35,223 nucleotides of DNA from Candidatus Endomicrobiellum roisinitermitis. Lineage in GTDB: Bacteria; Elusimicrobiota; Endomicrobiia; Endomicrobiales; Endomicrobiaceae. Each line of letters opens with the position of its first letter. The first letter of the stretch is position 1. This document shows positions 9,690 to 18,598 of the stretch, in pieces. A model generated the notes under the pieces. It was given only the letters and a program-made list of their open reading frames with translations, did no database searches and had not been told where the DNA came from. The stretch is taken from contig JAITSL010000009.1 in NCBI GenBank assembly GCA_031287855.1, positions 1-35,223 on the forward strand, read 5' to 3'. A program made the translations under genes and the position numbers.

Positions 9690-10934
9690 ATGAAAAAAGT
9701 TTTATCAACATTTACAGCAATGTTTTTCTTAGTAGTTAATTCTTATGCATTAGAAGTTAACCAAAAAAACAATTTAGTTGACTTCATGAAAAAAGATATT
9801 TTTTCATTTAGCAGCGCATATCTTAAAGATTTATACACAAATAAACAACTAACAAATGTAAACTTAGAACTTCTTAGAGCAAGTGATAGATTATTTAGCC
9901 TTATACCTAAAAACAATGTATTTAAAATTGTTACCTTTTGCACATTATCATTTTTCAACTACAATGCAGGAACAACATTACACGAAATTGGGCACGGCCT
10001 TAGACTAAGATCTTATGGAATAGATTTTATGCTTATGACAGATATGGATGACAGCCGTCCTTTTACAAAAGATGAAAATTATTTCAATTTCTTTTTCAAA
10101 GAACTTTTCAGTAGCAAAAGAGCTGCTTGTGCAGCAAATCCAATTGGATACAAAAATTTACAGTATTATTTTGAATCTTTGGGGGAAATAAATGATTTTT
10201 ATAACTTTGGGATTGTATTTTCTGCCGGAGGAATAAATAACAATACTTATTTGTCAGAACAAATTAGCAATAATATACATTTTAACAACTCTAGCGAGAG
10301 GCCTCTTCAGTATTATATTTATGTAAATAACTTACTATATGGAGCCTTATACGACACAAGTGCAAAAGAATCTGGAGATGATCCTTTCGATATAATTTAT
10401 AATTTTAACCAAAAAGTAAGAAATGACTTTCAAAAAGGAACTATCTGTGATGCAGGTATAAAATCTCTCTTTTTAAGTGCAACTACATACTCATATTTCT
10501 ATTCTTTTTTTACAAATAAGCCTATGGTTAAACCCTACGGTTTTAGACTTCCTGATGTATTTCCTTATATAACCACAAAAGGTATGTCATATAAAGTCGT
10601 TACTGGATATGAAATAAATGAATCTTTAAATTTAATTTTCGGTTTTGAAAGTGTTTTTGGAAAAGAAGCAACAACTGAAATTAATATAGGATTAAATCAC
10701 CAAACAACCATAAACAAGTTCCCTATATCTTACAAAGGAATAGTCACCTTTGGACAAGGCTTAGACCTAGAAGTTTCTTGTTTAACACCAATATCAAAAT
10801 ATTTTGATGTTGGTCTAGAATGTGAAGTATATTCTGTTACAAGTTTAATGGGGCAAAGACATGCAACGACAAATATGAAAGACGGGCAAGGACAAAGCAA
10901 AAACTTATTTGCTTTTATAGAGTACAGATATTAA
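9690..10934 (+). CDS. Exported protein with HEIGH (HExxH) zincin-like motif and barrel-like C-terminus; unknown family
   Basis: Signal peptide MKKVLSTFTAMFFLVVNSYA; TTLHEIGHGLRLRSYG; C-terminal alternating hydrophobic strands ending FAFIEYRY. Only credible plus-strand CDS in the window. Confidence 0.75.
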   Translation: MKKVLSTFTAMFFLVVNSYALEVNQKNNLVDFMKKDIFSFSSAYLKDLYTNKQLTNVNLELLRASDRLFSLIPKNNVFKIVTFCTLSFFNYNAGTTLHEIGHGLRLRSYGIDFMLMTDMDDSRPFTKDENYFNFFFKELFSSKRAACAANPIGYKNLQYYFESLGEINDFYNFGIVFSAGGINNNTYLSEQISNNIHFNNSSERPLQYYIYVNNLLYGALYDTSAKESGDDPFDIIYNFNQKVRNDFQKGTICDAGIKSLFLSATTYSYFYSFFTNKPMVKPYGFRLPDVFPYITTKGMSYKVVTGYEINESLNLIFGFESVFGKEATTEINIGLNHQTTINKFPISYKGIVTFGQGLDLEVSCLTPISKYFDVGLECEVYSVTSLMGQRHATTNMKDGQGQSKNLFAFIEYRY

Positions 10935-11017
10935 CTATTATAATTCAAAACTTTGTTATATGTAGTAATTTCTCCTAACTTGAACCGTTTTGAGAAAATA
11001 AGGATCTCGTTTATAAA

Positions 11018-11240
11018 GTTGACGTAGAGGTTTAGTTTAGAACCTTATCGGAGTTACATCAAAGAGCAGCTTATGAGCAATAAACATTTAATATTTCAAA
11101 AAGTGGTCTGTCTAAAGCAAAATTCATTTATGTCTTTCTTGTCTTTTCATTTTGCAAGTTTGCTAATTTGTTTAAATGTTTGTTGCGATTGCTCTAGTAA
11201 CGTAGATAAGAGTCTAAACTAGACTAACCAAACTATTTTT
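11018..11240. repeat. Dispersed near-palindromic intergenic element, copy 1
   Basis: Left arm TTTAGTTTAGAACCTTATCGGAGTTACATCAAAGAGCA is imperfectly complementary to right arm TGCTCTAGTAACGTAGATAAGAGTCTAAACTAGAC. Homologous to copies near 23161 and 35091. Confidence 0.9.
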
Positions 11241-11341
11241 GAACTTTATATATTTAGAGTTATTTTACTTTCTTTACTTACTGTCTGGCTTTGATCATTA
11301 AGGTTTTATAGAATTGACAAGTCGGTAAGCTTTAATAGTAC

Positions 11342-11659
11342 TTATTGGTTACCATTATAAATAACTATATATTGTTTTCTAATTTCTTTTTGAAAACTAA
11401 TTGGCAAATTATCAAAAACTGACACATCAATCATAAATGGTATATTACTATTTCTCAAAGCTTCTTTAAATTGTTCTACGTTATGTTCTTTTTGTCCAAA
11501 TTCTTTAATCGTTAAATCTAGATCACTAGATTCGTATACATTTTTTATATCGTATCCTACTCTGCTGCCATATGCCCAAACAATAGAATTCGGGTACATT
11601 TTTTTTATTATTGAAACAAGTTCATCTAAATATTTTTTTTTGATAAAAATATCAACCAT
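11342..11659 (-). CDS. MNT-domain nucleotidyltransferase (MntA-like antitoxin)
   Basis: Minimal nucleotidyltransferase motif YGSR...SSDLDL; 105 aa; overlaps the HEPN ORF by 8 nt. Confidence 0.85.
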   Translation of the reverse strand: MVDIFIKKKYLDELVSIIKKMYPNSIVWAYGSRVGYDIKNVYESSDLDLTIKEFGQKEHNVEQFKEALRNSNIPFMIDVSVFDNLPISFQKEIRKQYIVIYNGNQ

Positions 11660-12068
11660 TTTCGATCATTCCCTTTAATTTTTTTACATCTTCTAAAAAA
11701 TCTTCAATCAAATTTAACGTTTCCTGCGCAAATTCTTGTCCATAATCATGAGTAGTATTGTTTCTATTGTCTCTATATTTAAACCATCTGGTAACATCGT
11801 TTTCTGTTAATAAGTTGTACACTGCAGCTTGGCGAAATAAATCTTTAAAATTTAAAGTATTTACTGCTTTTTTTGTTGCAAAGTAAGGAGTAATTTTTTT
11901 TCTTAAAAGTTTACCACTTTGTTCTAAAGCCATTTCAAAAGATTTAACAAGAGAGTTACGGTACATTTCAAATTCTATAGAGTTTTCTTTACTCTTTTTT
12001 AAGTACTCATAAGATTTTTCAAGTGTCAATATACACTGTTTTAAAAAATCAGTATCAATTTCGCTCAT
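11652..12068 (-). CDS. HEPN-domain protein (HepT-like toxin / NTase substrate-binding family)
   Basis: 138 aa helical protein with RNNTTHDY, matching the Rx4HxY HEPN RNase motif; directly coupled to an MNT gene. Confidence 0.85.
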   Translation of the reverse strand: MSEIDTDFLKQCILTLEKSYEYLKKSKENSIEFEMYRNSLVKSFEMALEQSGKLLRKKITPYFATKKAVNTLNFKDLFRQAAVYNLLTENDVTRWFKYRDNRNNTTHDYGQEFAQETLNLIEDFLEDVKKLKGMIENG

Positions 12069-12085
12069 TATTAACTCCTAAACAT

Positions 12086-12763
12086 TTAAAATTTATTATT
12101 CCAATTTTTTGTAGAATATTTTTCTTTTGCAAGCATATTTGCAATCTCTATTTCTTTGTTATAGAAATAATCTTTTTGTGTTTTAGTATTTAAGTACTCA
12201 GCTAAATTTTTGGCAAAATGTTTTGTAAAAGTACTGCTGTCTACATCATTTAATTTTAAATGAACTGATCCCTGTATTATAACTTTGTTTAAACGTCGTC
12301 TTAAGCAAGATCCTACAATTTTTTTATTGTTTAAAAATAAATCATTTTCACAAAAACTGTTAACGCACATATTATTTACATTTTCCCCTTTACAAGTTAA
12401 TATTTGAGGGTTAATATTTAGTGATTTAAGAGCATTTTTTATTGCTAAGTGTATATTTTTGTATGTTTTAACTTCATTATATACATCCCAACAAATAGAA
12501 GAAACTATAAAACAGTAAGATATATCATTTTTGTGATCTACTGTAAGACCTCCGGTAAAGCGTCTAACAAAATTAGTTTGCTTTATTTCTTTAGCTTTTT
12601 GAAAATACCCAATAGTAGTATAACGTCCGTCCCATAGATATGTTCTTAGAACTGGGTTATTATTGTAATTATTGAATATAGCTTCATCTAAAGACATATT
12701 TGTTATAGCATCTTTTCTATCATCACTTATCCAGCGAAGCATTTTTACCAGTTTCCTTTTCAT
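12086..12763 (-). CDS. Lipoate-protein ligase A / biotin-lipoate ligase family
   Basis: VRRFTGGLTVDHKNDISYCFIV and NNKKIVGSCLRR (RRxTGGxxVxHxxDxxY and catalytic-Lys motifs). Confidence 0.85.
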   Translation of the reverse strand: MKRKLVKMLRWISDDRKDAITNMSLDEAIFNNYNNNPVLRTYLWDGRYTTIGYFQKAKEIKQTNFVRRFTGGLTVDHKNDISYCFIVSSICWDVYNEVKTYKNIHLAIKNALKSLNINPQILTCKGENVNNMCVNSFCENDLFLNNKKIVGSCLRRRLNKVIIQGSVHLKLNDVDSSTFTKHFAKNLAEYLNTKTQKDYFYNKEIEIANMLAKEKYSTKNWNNKF

Positions 12764-13049
12764 ATTTAAGCATTTTGATTTTTTTATTTATTCCACCTTT
12801 TGCAGAATATCCACCCATGGTACCATCACTTCTTATAACTCTATGGCATGGAATTATTGGCGCAAATGGATTTTTGCTTAAAGCTAAGGCTACTACTCTA
12901 GCAGATTTGGGAAACCCTACAATTTTTGCAATTTGTTTATAAGTTAAAGTTTTTCCTGGCGGTATATTAAAACAAGCTTTCCAGACTTTTACATAAAAAG
13001 GAGGATATTGGTCCATTTGTTTAATAATACCTTGTGGTATCTTTTTCAT
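12723..13049 (-). CDS. ogt: Methylated-DNA--protein cysteine methyltransferase, single C-terminal domain
   Basis: 108 aa; IPPGKTLTYKQIAKIVGFPKSARVVALALSKNPFAPIIPCHRVIRSDGTMGGY with active-site PCHRV. Confidence 0.93.
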   Translation of the reverse strand: MKKIPQGIIKQMDQYPPFYVKVWKACFNIPPGKTLTYKQIAKIVGFPKSARVVALALSKNPFAPIIPCHRVIRSDGTMGGYSAKGGINKKIKMLKYEKETGKNASLDK

Positions 13050-14347
13050 GATAAATTAAAACTCCTTTCTCTTAATTTACGGTGATAATTTATTGCAAAT
13101 CTATGAGCTTCATCTCTTACAGATTGTAAAAGTTTTAACCCTTGAGAATGTCTGCTCAATAATATAGCTTTATCTTTGTTTGGTAAAAAAATTTCTTCAT
13201 TTTTTTTGGCTAAAGATATAATAGGTACTTTTATTTGTAATTCTTCTAATGCACTTATAGCAGCTTTTAGTTGCCCTTTACCTCCATCAATTAAAATTAA
13301 ATCTGGGAATATTTCATTTTTTCTAACCAAGTAAGAATATCTTCTAAAAACTACTTCTCTCATGCTAGCAAAATCGTCTGCACCTATAACAGTTTTAATT
13401 TTAAATCTTCTATAATTTTTCTTATCAGCTAAACCGTTGTGAAATCTTACCATAGACGCTACTGCGTTTGTTCCTTGAATATTTGAATTATCAAACCCTT
13501 CTATTATCGCAGGTAGTTTTGGTAAATGTAAAACTTTTTTAAGTTCGTTTATACTGTCTGCCCTTTTTATAGATTGATTTATTTCATCTTTATTAATTTC
13601 GCTAATCATGACTCTTTGAGCCATACTTTTAATAGCATAAAGCCTGTCTCTTATTTCCCTAGCATCTTCATAAAGCATAGAATTGCTCAAATTAGACATT
13701 TGCGTCTCTAAGTCCGTTTTAAGTTTTTTAAATTTTCCATTTAAAAACAGTTCTATATTTTTAATTTTATCTTTATAATCCTTAGAGGTAAGTACTCCTA
13801 AACATGGACCATAACACATTTGAGTATGATAATAGATACAAGATTTAACTTTCTTTTCTTCAGGGAGAGCTTGCTCACTAAATTCTAACTTACATGGACG
13901 AATTTTGAAAAGTTTTATAAGCCACCTTATAAACTTTTTTATGTACAAAAGTTGAGGATATGGACCAAAATATAAAGCACCATCCTTGATCTTTTTTCTT
14001 GTAAATGTTAAACGAGGAAAATCTTCTTTAATTGAAAATTTTATATATGGATAAGATTTATCATCCTTCCACATAGAGTTAAAATAAGGTTTTACTTTAT
14101 TTATAAGTTCTCTTTCAACGAGCAGAGCTTCCCTTTCAGAAGCACATAAAATATAATCTATTTTACACATAGCAGCTATAATTGTAGTAGCTTTAGAGTC
14201 TATATTTGCGTTAAAATAGGAAGATAATCTGTTTTTTAAACTTTTTGCTTTACCTATATATATAATGTTTCCTAAAGCGTCTCTCATTATATAAACGCCA
14301 GGAACTTTAGGTATTTCTTTTAATTCTTTGTGTTTAAAATCCTTCAT
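13046..14347 (-). CDS. uvrC: UvrC-like excinuclease subunit, compact form
   Basis: GIY-YIG domain (VPGVYIMRDALGNIIYIGKAKSLKNRL), UVR-like region, RNase H-like catalytic domain (IEGFDNSNIQGTNAVASMV, LILIDGGKGQLKAA, RDEAHRFAINYHRKLR). Lacks the usual C-terminal (HhH)2 and the segment between UVR and catalytic domain. Confidence 0.9.
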   Translation of the reverse strand: MKDFKHKELKEIPKVPGVYIMRDALGNIIYIGKAKSLKNRLSSYFNANIDSKATTIIAAMCKIDYILCASEREALLVERELINKVKPYFNSMWKDDKSYPYIKFSIKEDFPRLTFTRKKIKDGALYFGPYPQLLYIKKFIRWLIKLFKIRPCKLEFSEQALPEEKKVKSCIYYHTQMCYGPCLGVLTSKDYKDKIKNIELFLNGKFKKLKTDLETQMSNLSNSMLYEDAREIRDRLYAIKSMAQRVMISEINKDEINQSIKRADSINELKKVLHLPKLPAIIEGFDNSNIQGTNAVASMVRFHNGLADKKNYRRFKIKTVIGADDFASMREVVFRRYSYLVRKNEIFPDLILIDGGKGQLKAAISALEELQIKVPIISLAKKNEEIFLPNKDKAILLSRHSQGLKLLQSVRDEAHRFAINYHRKLRERSFNLS

Positions 14348-15894
14348 AACGTTTTATTTTTTAGAAAGATATACTTAAAAGATTTAAGTTCTTCAGATTT
14401 TAAAATATATGAAACTATTATAAATACAATAACTCCTGAAAATATTGCAATTAGGACAGACAAAAACAAACTGGTTGAAAGTTTGCATGCATGCCAAGCC
14501 ACAATGCCTGTACAAATAGATGCTATAAAAGATTTAAAAAAAGAAATTATTATAAGCTTAGTTCCTATATTACCTATACGTTTTCTTAAAAAAATAGTCA
14601 ATACAATAGAGTTAAAATAAGATGAAATTGCTGTAGAAAAAGCAAGTCCACTAACACCCATAGGGTTCATTAAAACAATGCAAGAAACCACATGTATAAT
14701 CATTGAAAATATAGCAACTTTCACAGGTGTTTTTGTATCTTGAAAAGAATAAAACGCGTTAGCAAAAATTTTAGATATAGCGTAAGCAGGAAGTCCCAAA
14801 GAATAAAAAAACAAAGCTTTGTTTGTCATAATAGAACCTAGAACGTTAAACTTGCCATGTTCAAATAAAAGTTTTACTATTGGTAATCCTATAACCATAA
14901 GTCCAATAGCTGCTGGCATTAAAGTAAAAATTGTAAATCTTATTGAATAATTAAGCGAATTTTTAAGTGTTGCAATATCTTTTTTTGCATAAGCCTTTGA
15001 CATTGCAGGGAGTGACGCTGCGGCAAAAGCAAGCCCAAAAACAGCTAGGGGCATTTGCATTAATCTGTTAGAATAATATAGTGCAGATACAGGGCCATTG
15101 CCTAAAAAAGAAGCACAAATATTATCTACAAAAGCATTTATTTGATCTACAGAAAGTCCAACTAATGAAGGAATCATAAGTAAGGCTACTTGCTTTATTC
15201 CAGGATGTTTTAAGTTAATTCTAAAATTTAGGTGCCAACCTAGGCTTTTAAGTTTGGGGTATTGAACAAAAAAATGCAAAGCACCTCCAAGAATGACACT
15301 TATTGCAAGGCCTTTAATTTGGTTTTCAGGAGAAATGAGTGGCGCAATAGACAATATATAAAAAACTTCTGACACACTTAAAGAAGCTGGCGCAAGTGCA
15401 GGTATAAAAAATGAGTGTAATGTGTTAAGTATTGCCAAAAAAAAAGCAGCTAAACATATAAACACTATAAAAGGAAACATTAAGCGTGTAAGCTCTATAG
15501 TTATTTGCATTTTTTCTGGGTTGTCAGAAAATCCCCATACTACTATCTTTGTAAGTGCTGAAGAAAACAACATACCAAGAATAGATATTATTACAAGAAT
15601 AAGAAGTAAAACTGTAAATATTGCATTTAGAAATTTTTGAGTTTCTTCTTTGTCTTTAGTATGTAAATATTGACTAAAAACAGGTATGAAAGCTGCAGAA
15701 AATGAACCTTCTCCAAACATACGTCTAAAGAGGTTAGGTATTCTAAAAGCTGCATAGAAAGCGTCTGCAAACATACCAACACCAAACAAGTTTGCAACCA
15801 GCATGTCTCTTATGTATCCTAAAATTCTTGAACAAACTGTACCAAAAGCAGTTTTGCCTGCATGTTTTGCAAGTGTTTTATCTTCCATTGACAA
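14344..15894 (-). CDS. murJ: Lipid II flippase MurJ/MviN
   Basis: Multi-TM protein with RILGYIRDMLVANLFGVGMFADAFYAAFRIPNLFRRMFGEGSFSAAFIPVF. Confidence 0.95.
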   Translation of the reverse strand: MSMEDKTLAKHAGKTAFGTVCSRILGYIRDMLVANLFGVGMFADAFYAAFRIPNLFRRMFGEGSFSAAFIPVFSQYLHTKDKEETQKFLNAIFTVLLLILVIISILGMLFSSALTKIVVWGFSDNPEKMQITIELTRLMFPFIVFICLAAFFLAILNTLHSFFIPALAPASLSVSEVFYILSIAPLISPENQIKGLAISVILGGALHFFVQYPKLKSLGWHLNFRINLKHPGIKQVALLMIPSLVGLSVDQINAFVDNICASFLGNGPVSALYYSNRLMQMPLAVFGLAFAAASLPAMSKAYAKKDIATLKNSLNYSIRFTIFTLMPAAIGLMVIGLPIVKLLFEHGKFNVLGSIMTNKALFFYSLGLPAYAISKIFANAFYSFQDTKTPVKVAIFSMIIHVVSCIVLMNPMGVSGLAFSTAISSYFNSIVLTIFLRKRIGNIGTKLIIISFFKSFIASICTGIVAWHACKLSTSLFLSVLIAIFSGVIVFIIVSYILKSEELKSFKYIFLKNKTL

Positions 15895-16777
15895 ATCCTA
15901 TATCGTGAACATTTTGTGTTCTAAACCAAGTATTTTGACGCTTAGCATAATGTCTTGTATCTTTAGAAAATCCTAAAATCATTTCTTCTTTAGAAATTTG
16001 ATTATCTAGATATTTTACAATATGTCTATAACCTATGCTACTTAAAGCCGGACATTTTTTACTAAATCCTAAACTTAAAACTTTTTTAGTTTCGTCTATC
16101 ATCCCATTTTCTATCATGTACTTACAACGATTATTAATTCTACTATAAAGTTTTTCTATTGGCACAACAATAGTAAAGTGTTTAAAATTGTAACGCTTAT
16201 TTTTTGGCTTAATGTGCTCTTTTAGAGTTTTCCCTGAAATAATATTTATCTCTAAAGCTCTAATAAGCCTTTGGGGGTTTGACTTGTTTTTTTTGGCAGA
16301 TTCTATATCTAACTTCATAAGTTCATCATATAATTTGTCTTGAGAGAGTTTTTTTAATTGCGCTCTTAAAGTTTCGTTTGTTTTAGGCATGTCATCTAGA
16401 CCATAGAGCAAAGCTTTAATATACAAACCAGTTCCACCTACTATAACTGGAATTTTAGCTTTATTTTGTATTTCTTTTATTTTTGAATCTGCTTGAGTTT
16501 TAAATTCGTCTGCACTGTAAGTTTTATCTGGAGTGACTATATCAGTTAAATGTTGCACAATGCCATCTACTTCTCTTATGTCATTTTCTAAAAAAATTCC
16601 CTCTTTATTTGTACCTATATCCAAATACTTGTAAATTTGTCTTGAATCGCAGGAAATAATTTCGCCATTGTACTTTTTACAAAATTCCACAGCCATTTTT
16701 GTTTTCCCGCTTGCTGTAGGCCCAGAAATAACGACTATATCTGGCAATTGGCAAACAGAGATATCTGTAATATCCAT
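15878..16777 (-). CDS. miaA: tRNA dimethylallyltransferase
   Basis: ISGPTASGKTKMAVEF, ISCDSRQIYKYLDIGTNK, VGGTGLYIKALLYG. Confidence 0.96.
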   Translation of the reverse strand: MDITDISVCQLPDIVVISGPTASGKTKMAVEFCKKYNGEIISCDSRQIYKYLDIGTNKEGIFLENDIREVDGIVQHLTDIVTPDKTYSADEFKTQADSKIKEIQNKAKIPVIVGGTGLYIKALLYGLDDMPKTNETLRAQLKKLSQDKLYDELMKLDIESAKKNKSNPQRLIRALEINIISGKTLKEHIKPKNKRYNFKHFTIVVPIEKLYSRINNRCKYMIENGMIDETKKVLSLGFSKKCPALSSIGYRHIVKYLDNQISKEEMILGFSKDTRHYAKRQNTWFRTQNVHDIGFVNGR

Positions 16778-18588
16778 TATTTTCTCTTAAAAAACTTCTC
16801 TAAATCATTGAGTGAAATTTTATATGCCGTAGGCCTGCCATGAGGGCAAGTGAAAGGATATTCACATTGAAAAAGATCACCAATTATCTTTTTTATTTCT
16901 GCTAAAGAAATGTTGTCTCCTGCTTTGATACTTGCTCTGCATGCAAAACGTATAATTTTATCTCTTTTTTGTGATATTTCTATGTTTTTAACGTCTTCCA
17001 TATCTGCAACTATATTTTTCACAATAGGTTCAATTTCTATGTCACCTAAGAGGGCAGGGTAAGCAGTTATCCTAAAAAAATTATCGCCAAACTCTTCTAT
17101 ATCTATTCCTATATTTTTAAACAGGTCTATATTTGCTTTTATAATCTCTGACTCACTTTTAGAACAACTTATATTTTCAGGCATAAGTAGTGCTTGTTTT
17201 TTTATAGAACTATCTTTTATTTGAGAAAGATATAATTCATACTTTACTCTTTCTGCTGCTGCGTGTTGGTCAAAAATATATAAATTGCCTTCATTTTCAA
17301 CAATTGCATATGTGTTGAAAGCTTGCCCTAAAACTTTTATATTATTGTCAAATTTATTGTTAATTAAAAAAGATTCTTGTTTGGCAAAAACATTCACATA
17401 GTTGTCAATGGTATAATCTTTTTTTGAAAAAGAAGTTTTTCCATACTGCATCTTAGGTTCTTGAATGTAATCAGGTTTTGATATATTGTTATTTTCATAA
17501 AAAGAGTTTTTTTGGACTGTGCTTACGCTTACATTATTTGTTTCTAAACTGATATTTTTTTGACTTTTATTGGCAATGGTGCCGGGAATATCAGAGTAAG
17601 GTTGTGAAACTAAAGCATTTTTTAAAGTTCTATACACTATGTCATACATTGCATTTTCATTAGCAAACTTTATCTCTTTTTTTGCTGGAGAAATATTAAC
17701 GTCGACCTCATTAGGGTTTATATTAATATAAAGTAAAATTCCAGGATATTTGTCATGTGCGATAGACTCTTTGTAAGATTGGTTTATGCAATGTATAAGC
17801 CATTTAGGGAAATTTAGAGGCCTAGAATTTACAAAAAGATATTGATATTTTTTGTTTTGTAAAGCATTGTCTCTACCTGTAAAGTATATGTTTAAAGAAG
17901 CTCTTTCAAAGGTGGCGCTGACATTTTGCAGTTTTTGTACAAAATCTTTACCTAAAACATCTGAAATTCTATTTATTGTTTTATCTGTTTTTACAGTAGA
18001 AAAAATTATTTTGTTTTCAGAAACCATTTTAAAAGAAACATCTTTATTAGCTAGAGCAATTTCTTCTAAAGTGCTTATGATTTTTGTTCGTTCTGTGACA
18101 TCACTTTTTAAAAATTTATATCTTACAGGCACATTAAAAAATAAATCTTTAACTTCAGCTATAGTACCTTCAGCCAAAGAAGATGGTAAAACTTTTATAT
18201 CTTTACCACCTTTTACTGAAAGTTTCCAGCCAGAAACATCGCCTCTTTTTCTAGTTTTTATTTCAAGGTTTGAAACAGCTGCTATAGATGCTAGAGCTTC
18301 TCCTCTAAAACCAAAAGAATGTATGTAAAATAGATCGTTAAAATTGGCTATTTTGCTTGTAGCGTGCCGCATTATGGAAAGCTCCAAATCATTTTTGTCC
18401 ATACCAAACCCGTCATCTTGCACTCTTATAAGCTTTTTACCTGATTGCTCTATTTCCACTATTATAGACGAAGAAAGTGCATCTAAAGAATTGTCTACTA
18501 ACTCTTTAACTACACTTAAAGGGCGCTCTACAACTTCACCTGCAGCTATTTTGTTAATTGTTTCTTGAGACAAAATGTTTATAGACAC
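16777..18588 (-). CDS. mutL: DNA mismatch repair protein MutL
   Basis: IAAGEVVERPLSVVKELVDNSLDA, GFRGEALASIAAVS; C-terminal endonuclease motif DQHAAAERVKYE (DQHA(X)2E(X)4E). Confidence 0.96.
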   Translation of the reverse strand: MSINILSQETINKIAAGEVVERPLSVVKELVDNSLDALSSSIIVEIEQSGKKLIRVQDDGFGMDKNDLELSIMRHATSKIANFNDLFYIHSFGFRGEALASIAAVSNLEIKTRKRGDVSGWKLSVKGGKDIKVLPSSLAEGTIAEVKDLFFNVPVRYKFLKSDVTERTKIISTLEEIALANKDVSFKMVSENKIIFSTVKTDKTINRISDVLGKDFVQKLQNVSATFERASLNIYFTGRDNALQNKKYQYLFVNSRPLNFPKWLIHCINQSYKESIAHDKYPGILLYININPNEVDVNISPAKKEIKFANENAMYDIVYRTLKNALVSQPYSDIPGTIANKSQKNISLETNNVSVSTVQKNSFYENNNISKPDYIQEPKMQYGKTSFSKKDYTIDNYVNVFAKQESFLINNKFDNNIKVLGQAFNTYAIVENEGNLYIFDQHAAAERVKYELYLSQIKDSSIKKQALLMPENISCSKSESEIIKANIDLFKNIGIDIEEFGDNFFRITAYPALLGDIEIEPIVKNIVADMEDVKNIEISQKRDKIIRFACRASIKAGDNISLAEIKKIIGDLFQCEYPFTCPHGRPTAYKISLNDLEKFFKRK

Positions 18589-18598
18589 AAAAAACCTC

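Noticed and set aside
11018-11240. Simple intrinsic terminator between convergent genes
   Set aside because: Far longer than a terminator hairpin, lacks a clear terminal U-tract, and has homologous copies at non-convergent sites.
12086-12763. Truncated lipoate ligase pseudogene
   Set aside because: Catalytic and substrate motifs are present, and about 225 aa is within range for short lipoate/octanoyl transferases.
17852-18328. 158-aa plus-strand ORF
   Set aside because: Lies entirely within mutL on the opposite strand; shadow ORF.
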